From Methanobacteriota archaeon (GTDB lineage: Archaea; JACRDV01), in NCBI GenBank assembly GCA_024860865.1, contig JACRDV010000115.1, positions 1-10,959 of the forward strand: a stretch of 10,959 nucleotides of DNA, read 5' to 3'. Numbering within the stretch: position 1 is the stretch's first letter; the number at the start of each line of letters is the position of its first letter. Both the position numbers and the translations under genes were made by a program. Positions 6,902-10,959 of the stretch are shown piece after piece. Below the pieces are notes generated by a model. It was not told where the DNA came from and ran no database searches. It saw only the letters and a list, made by a program, of their open reading frames with translations.

Positions 6902-9900
6902 CTACTCTGCAGCAGTTTTTTCAATTAGCGTATCAAATTGAGTGCTTAATTTCTGGTGAATTTCTTTAATTTTCGCCTCAGCTTCATTTTCAGGTATTGT
7001 TTTCATCCTAGCAATTTCATCCTTAATTGGTAGCTTAACTATATCAGAAATTTGAACTCCTTTGTTAATAGCTTCTACACCTTTCTCATAGAACATCAAA
7101 ATTGTTTTTAACATTGATATCTGCTTTTTAGCTGAGCAATATGTATCGACTGGATGGTAAGCATTTTGCTGTAAAAAGTCTTCTCTAATCATTCGCGCTC
7201 CTTCAAGAGTAATTCTCTCTCTCTCAGGCAATGCATCTGGACCAACTAGCATCACAATTTCTTTTAATTCTGATTCTTTCTGCAATATCTCCATAGCCCT
7301 TCCGCGGAGCATTCTCCAATCTTCTTTAACTGCTTCTTTCCACCAACTCTCAACTGTATCCAGATAAAGTGAATAACTTGTCAACCAATTGATGGCCGGG
7401 AAATGTCTGCGATCAGCAAGTGAGGAGTCCAATGCCCAGAAACACTTTGTAATCCTTAGAGTGCCTTGAGTAACTGGCTCTGAAAAATCACCTCCAGGAG
7501 GCGAAACTGCGCCAACAACTGTGACTGAACCTATCCTTTCATTCGAACCAAGGGTGACAACACGCCCAGCGCGTTCATAAAAATCAGCTAATCTTGAAGC
7601 CAAATAAGCCGGATAACCTTCTTCGCCTGGCATCTCTTCGAGTCTGCCAGATATCTCTCTCATTGCCTCAGCCCAACGGGAAGTTGAATCTGCCATCAAA
7701 GCAACATCATAGCCCATATCTCTGAAGTACTCACAGATAGTGATTGCAGTATAAACGCTTGCCTCCCTAGCAGCTACTGGCATGTTTGAAGTGTTTGCGA
7801 TTAAAGAGGTGCGATGCATCAGTGGTTTTCCACTTTTAGGATCGACCAATTCAGGGAACTCCTCTAGAACTTCTGTCATTTCATTTCCACGTTCACCGCA
7901 GCCGACGTAAACGATTACATCAGCATCTGCCCACCTGGCTAGCTGGTGCTGTGAAACTGTATTATGCAGAATCATCGGAGTATTTCCACCTACAAAATTA
8001 TGAGTTTGTGGAACAGTTATATCATAAACGTCAGACTCTACATCAATAACTTTAATTTCTATTGTTTCATCGCAGAAAACATAATCCAAAGATTGTGCAA
8101 AATCTAATAAATGTTCCAATCGCACTTGCTTGACTATTCTTTGAAATGTTTGTACAGTTAAATTCTGGTCAACATAATAGCCCGCTGTTGAAATCCCTTC
8201 TTTTTCTAAAACAAAAGGTTTCGTATTTCCAAGTATCTTTTTAAACAAGGCGCTAGTCATCGGAACTATATCTGTCGAATTAAAGCAGAATTCTTTGTTA
8301 AAGAAAGGATGTATTTTAATAACTTCACGTGCTGTAATAAAAATCCTATAATAAGTTCGTCCCTTTACTATTCTTTCTCTTATTCTAAATAAAACCCCTG
8401 TCCTTAAAAGCATATATGAAATACCATCTTTCATGTCATTGCTTGCAGTAGAAATTTCAATTTCATCATCAGTTAGGCTTCCATCGCCGCTTATATAAGA
8501 TATTAAAAATGCTTTTATCACTGAATTAGGAGATGTTAATAAAATGTCCGGAGGCTTAACATTTCTTGATTTTTTCTTTTTTGGGTATCCTAACGAAACT
8601 AGTAGGTCAACGAGCGCTTTACTATTTACCTTAATAGCCTCAACTGTCCTTTCCCAACTATCTTTAGAGTCAAGATTAAATAATTTTTTGAGTAGATAAC
8701 TTACTCTGTCTCTTAGTTTCTTATTCCTATTAAAGAAAACTACAGTCCCCCTGCCTCTTACCATACCATCCGACATTAAGAAACCTAATAATGCTGCTAA
8801 TTCTTCTGTCAGGTATTTTGGAACAGTAATGGGTTTAGATTGCCTTTCCGCTTTTATAAGTTGGAATTCTATTTCAGTTTTTGTTAGATTCTCTAGTTTT
8901 CTTATAAACGATATATGTGGCAGATTTTTCTTGGAATAATAACCTAGCAAATTATGGTAGGATACATCTAATAGTTTTGCAAATTCTTTTTTTGTTATTT
9001 TGTTCTTGTTGGAGATATATTCAGAAATTATTATACGCATCTTCTCGAGTGCATCACTATCAGCAATTCTACAATCGAAATTAATATCAATATTAGAGTA
9101 GTCAGAATTTAATTCAAGTTTTCGGGGCGAAATTATAAAATCTCCTACTTTTAAGTTTTCTGCCTCTTTCTCTACAATTTTCAAATTGTCGCCTAAAGAA
9201 AAAAGCTTGTGTAATGGAGTTAACTTTATTTTTCTACCAGATCTGGTTTTTATTTCAATAAGTCTAGATGTTTTTCCCTTATAGACCCGGGTGGCATATG
9301 TAGGGGATATCTTTTTACCATCAAAGGTATAAACAAGCAAAGGCTTTAAAAGTCTTATTACAGTTTCGTATTCCGAAATTTTTACAACTTCTCCTACAGC
9401 TGAATCAAAAACATCTTTGATTGTCTTTAATTGATTATTAGCTAAAATTTTTGTGTCGCCAGTGACACATTTTCCGCTGCCGAATGGGCCAGGTATTGCA
9501 GCCGTTCCACCCTTTGCTACTGGGAAAAATGTATCATAAATGCGTTGGCCAGTAACTAAAGGAATACTTGGGTCGAGTTTTCTTCTAAATGGTCTACCTC
9601 TTCTCACTGGCCAATGGTGCATCATTTGAACTTCTTTTTTTCCAGTTGTAGTGCTAATCACTGCTACAGTATCCTCGACAGTGTAGTCACCCTTTTCCGC
9701 GATCTCAACTATCTTTCCTGAGATTCCGGGTGGTACAAGAATTCGATGTTCAACAATTTCTGTTTCTTGAACTTTGCCTAAAAAATCTCCTTCTTGAATC
9801 TTATCACCTTTTTTAACTAAGGGCACAAAAGTCCACTTTTTATTTCGATCAAGTGCAGGCGCTTCAACTCCACGTTTTATAAAATTCCCAGATTTCAACT

Positions 9901-10186
9901 TAATTACTTCAAGCGGCCTTTGGATTCCATCAAAAATTCTATTCAATATACCAGGACCGAGCTCAACGGAAAGCGGTCGTCCAGTTCCCAGTACCTCTTC
10001 GCCTGGTTTGATTCCAACTGTTTCTTCATAAACCTGAATGCTCGCCCTATCTTCAACTAACTCAATTATTTCACCAATTAGTTTTTGCTCGCCAACCCTC
10101 ACCATCTCGAACATTTTTGCTCCTCTCATTCCTTCAGCTACAACCAATGGACCAGTTATTCTCACTATTTTTCCTTTTACTACCAA
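6902..10186 (-). CDS. atpA: A-type ATP synthase catalytic subunit A with an embedded intein
   Basis: Subunit A hydrolyses or makes ATP in the A3B3 head. The precursor is 1094 residues: N-extein 1-239, intein 240-742, C-extein 743-1094, so mature AtpA is 591 residues, normal for the family. The N-extein has the beta-barrel start ([14 protein letters not shown], 7-20), the A-subunit-specific insert (about 110-190, including [12 protein letters not shown]) and GPFGSGK (233-239). Splicing restores the P-loop Lys-Thr pair. The C-extein has [18 protein letters not shown] (763-770), the [17 protein letters not shown] region (832-848) and [12 protein letters not shown] (895-906). The start is TTG at 10184-10186, directly abutting the atpF stop. 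A strong GGGAGGGAGG lies within the end of atpF, which supports this start and implies coupled translation. Confidence 0.97.
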   Translation of the reverse strand: MVVKGKIVRITGPLVVAEGMRGAKMFEMVRVGEQKLIGEIIELVEDRASIQVYEETVGIKPGEEVLGTGRPLSVELGPGILNRIFDGIQRPLEVIKLKSGNFIKRGVEAPALDRNKKWTFVPLVKKGDKIQEGDFLGKVQETEIVEHRILVPPGISGKIVEIAEKGDYTVEDTVAVISTTTGKKEVQMMHHWPVRRGRPFRRKLDPSIPLVTGQRIYDTFFPVAKGGTAAIPGPFGSGKCVTGDTKILANNQLKTIKDVFDSAVGEVVKISEYETVIRLLKPLLVYTFDGKKISPTYATRVYKGKTSRLIEIKTRSGRKIKLTPLHKLFSLGDNLKIVEKEAENLKVGDFIISPRKLELNSDYSNIDINFDCRIADSDALEKMRIIISEYISNKNKITKKEFAKLLDVSYHNLLGYYSKKNLPHISFIRKLENLTKTEIEFQLIKAERQSKPITVPKYLTEELAALLGFLMSDGMVRGRGTVVFFNRNKKLRDRVSYLLKKLFNLDSKDSWERTVEAIKVNSKALVDLLVSLGYPKKKKSRNVKPPDILLTSPNSVIKAFLISYISGDGSLTDDEIEISTASNDMKDGISYMLLRTGVLFRIRERIVKGRTYYRIFITAREVIKIHPFFNKEFCFNSTDIVPMTSALFKKILGNTKPFVLEKEGISTAGYYVDQNLTVQTFQRIVKQVRLEHLLDFAQSLDYVFCDETIEIKVIDVESDVYDITVPQTHNFVGGNTPMILHNTVSQHQLARWADADVIVYVGCGERGNEMTEVLEEFPELVDPKSGKPLMHRTSLIANTSNMPVAAREASVYTAITICEYFRDMGYDVALMADSTSRWAEAMREISGRLEEMPGEEGYPAYLASRLADFYERAGRVVTLGSNERIGSVTVVGAVSPPGGDFSEPVTQGTLRITKCFWALDSSLADRRHFPAINWLTSYSLYLDTVESWWKEAVKEDWRMLRGRAMEILQKESELKEIVMLVGPDALPERERITLEGARMIREDFLQQNAYHPVDTYCSAKKQISMLKTILMFYEKGVEAINKGVQISDIVKLPIKDEIARMKTIPENEAEAKIKEIHQKLSTQFDTLIEKTAAE
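7961..9469 (-). mobile_element. Intein with LAGLIDADG endonuclease in the P-loop of AtpA
   Basis: This 503-residue in-frame insertion (precursor residues 240-742) sits between Lys and Thr of the Walker A motif, the site used by VMA inteins of Pyrococcus and Thermoplasma (VMA-b) and distinct from the yeast VMA1 site. Splicing block A is CVTGDTKIL with Cys1. Block B is KLTPLHKLF (T323, H326). The endonuclease helices are LLGFLMSDG (466-474, D473) and LISYISGDG (561-569, D568). Between block B and these is a helix-turn-helix-like segment (about 397-435). Block F is [14 protein letters not shown] with His729, and block G ends MILHN followed by Thr+1, so every standard splicing residue is present. 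Both the splicing and endonuclease parts therefore look functional. The coding sequence is visibly more AT-rich than the exteins. Confidence 0.97.
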
Positions 10187-10537
10187 TTATTCCTCCCTCC
10201 CTCGTTCTCCTAGGATTATTTCTATACCAATAGCCCTCTTAACGAGCTTTTGAAGAGGCGTAACCTCTCTCCGCATTGGACCTTTTTTATCTGGAATTTC
10301 AACAATAATTGGAACTACTTCTTCTTTTTTTGCTTCAAAATCATCAATCATTTTCCTCAACTGTTCAGCAATTCTTTCAGTTATTACAATTATATTGATA
10401 TCTTTTCTTTGAAAAAGAGATTTTAAATTCTTTGCTGCTTCTTCAGCTGATCCAACTTCATAGGTTTCTTTAATTCCAGCTAATCTAAATCCAACAATAG
10501 TGTCTTGATCGCCAATTACAGCAACTTTCGCGCTCAA
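10187..10537 (-). CDS. atpF: A-type ATP synthase subunit F (central stalk)
   Basis: Subunit F binds the D axle and is part of the rotor; it has a small Rossmann-like fold. The 116-residue product has the family's N-terminal KVAVIGDQDTIVGFRLAGIK (4-23), VITER (51-55) and the C-terminal VEIPDKKGPMRREV (79-92) followed by KRAIGIEI. The length is slightly above the common 100-110 because of a charged LGERGREE tail, whose coding bases also form the strong ribosome-binding site of atpA. The start is a TTG at 10535-10537 with a modest GAGCGGG upstream; no in-frame ATG is available nearby. It follows atpC after an unusually long 91-base gap for this operon and abuts atpA with no spacer. Confidence 0.96.
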   Translation of the reverse strand: MSAKVAVIGDQDTIVGFRLAGIKETYEVGSAEEAAKNLKSLFQRKDINIIVITERIAEQLRKMIDDFEAKKEEVVPIIVEIPDKKGPMRREVTPLQKLVKRAIGIEIILGERGREE

Positions 10538-10628
10538 AATGACCCGCTCTTTAAATTAAATAGAATTTGATCTTGTTTGATTTGGAAATTCCTTATTGTT
10601 AAAGAAATAAACCTCCAATTGCCAAAGA
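10538..10628 (-). promoter_or_regulatory. 91-base spacer between atpC and atpF with weak TATA-like element and orphan GGAGG
   Basis: This is the longest gap inside the minus-strand operon. On the minus strand it contains TATTTAATTTA (10552-10562), about 19 bases before the atpF TTG, which could be a weak internal TATA box. Further upstream GGAGGT (10611-10616) resembles a ribosome-binding site but has no ATG, GTG or TTG at a usable distance. I see no convincing RNA gene or hairpin terminator. Confidence 0.25.
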
Positions 10629-10959
10629 TTATATAATCAATTCTCTAATTTTTTCAGGTGAAAGTTTTTCTTCCTTTGCTGCAAGAATAGTTTTGACTGA
10701 TTTAACTTCATTTTCTTTAACAATAAAAAACCCTATTATTGGGTTGGGTCCAAAAACTTGAAGTCTTGATACCGTTTTTGCAGTTCTTATTAAAAACTGC
10801 TCTAAAGCCCTTTCAAAAGGCAATAGCGACCCTGTTTTTTCGTACTCGGTTCTGACAGCATTCAAAATTTCAATATAAGATGTACCTTCCAGTCTACTCA
10901 GTACTGTTTCGATATTTTCAGCCTCAATTAATTCTTCCAACCTTTTACCGACTAATTCA
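10629..10959 (-). CDS. atpC: A-type ATP synthase subunit C, C-terminal part (partial, runs off right edge)
   Basis: Subunit C is the funnel-shaped adaptor that couples the D/F axle to the membrane c-ring. About 109 residues of the C-terminal end are in the window. The frame remains open to the right edge, reading ELVGKRLEELIEAENIETVL before it continues, so the TTG at 10938-10940 is not the start. Recognisable family features are LEGTSY (a common EGT.Y motif) and the final block NPIIGFFIVKENEVKSVKTI, followed by AAKEEKLSPEKIRELII, matching the usual ending PxxxxxYLLxKExEVxxLRxI..GK...L....IRE.L. Its stop TAA is at 10629-10631. By the common operon order, atpE and atpK would lie upstream, outside the window. 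Confidence 0.93.
   Translation of the reverse strand, partial: ELVGKRLEELIEAENIETVLSRLEGTSYIEILNAVRTEYEKTGSLLPFERALEQFLIRTAKTVSRLQVFGPNPIIGFFIVKENEVKSVKTILAAKEEKLSPEKIRELII

Noticed and set aside
10629-10940. TTG at 10938-10940 as the start of a short complete gene
   Set aside because: The frame stays open to the right edge and the upstream residues continue the subunit C pattern, so this is a partial gene.
1-10959. CRISPR arrays, insertion sequences, tRNA or rRNA genes
   Set aside because: I saw no regularly spaced repeats, transposase, terminal inverted repeats or tRNA-like cloverleaf; nearly all the window is coding.

Overview
The window is archaeal. It carries most of an A-type (V/A-type) rotary ATP synthase, next to the C-terminus of what looks like an archaeal NAC protein and two archaea-type conserved families (DUF22-like and UPF0216/DUF61). 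The DNA is AT-rich, genes are tightly packed with overlapping stop/start codons, several starts are TTG or GTG, and TATA-like sequences lie close to starts. I cannot place the organism below domain level; the two conserved families suggest a euryarchaeal-type lineage.

Layout. On the plus strand: the tail of a NAC/UBA gene (1-128), a 248-residue protein (157-903), and a 492-residue membrane protein (905-2383). On the minus strand, reading from the right edge: atpC (partial), atpF, atpA, atpB, atpD, a DUF22-like gene and a UPF0216 gene. The two blocks converge and are 14 bases apart. Subunits E and K (the c-ring) are not in the window; in the common order H-I-K-E-C-F-A-B-D they would lie beyond the right edge, upstream of atpC.

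How the genes work together. A and B form the catalytic A3B3 head, D and F the central rotor shaft, and C links the shaft to the c-ring. Subunit I is the membrane stator with the ion half-channels, and the E/H stalks hold the head to I. Five of these are ordinary in sequence. H and I are not: subunit I is split in two, and its first part (N-terminal lobe plus coiled coil) is followed in the same polypeptide by an H-like peripheral-stalk coiled coil. The second gene begins exactly where the rest of subunit I resumes.

Two large inteins, each with a LAGLIDADG endonuclease, interrupt the catalytic head. One sits in the P-loop of AtpA (503 residues) and the other in a highly conserved segment of AtpB (530 residues). 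Removing them leaves exteins of 591 and 467 residues, normal for these subunits. The AtpB intein lacks two histidines that usually assist splicing, and its +1 residue is Cys where AtpB proteins normally have Thr. The I-N/H fusion with split I is the most novel feature; the double intein is second.
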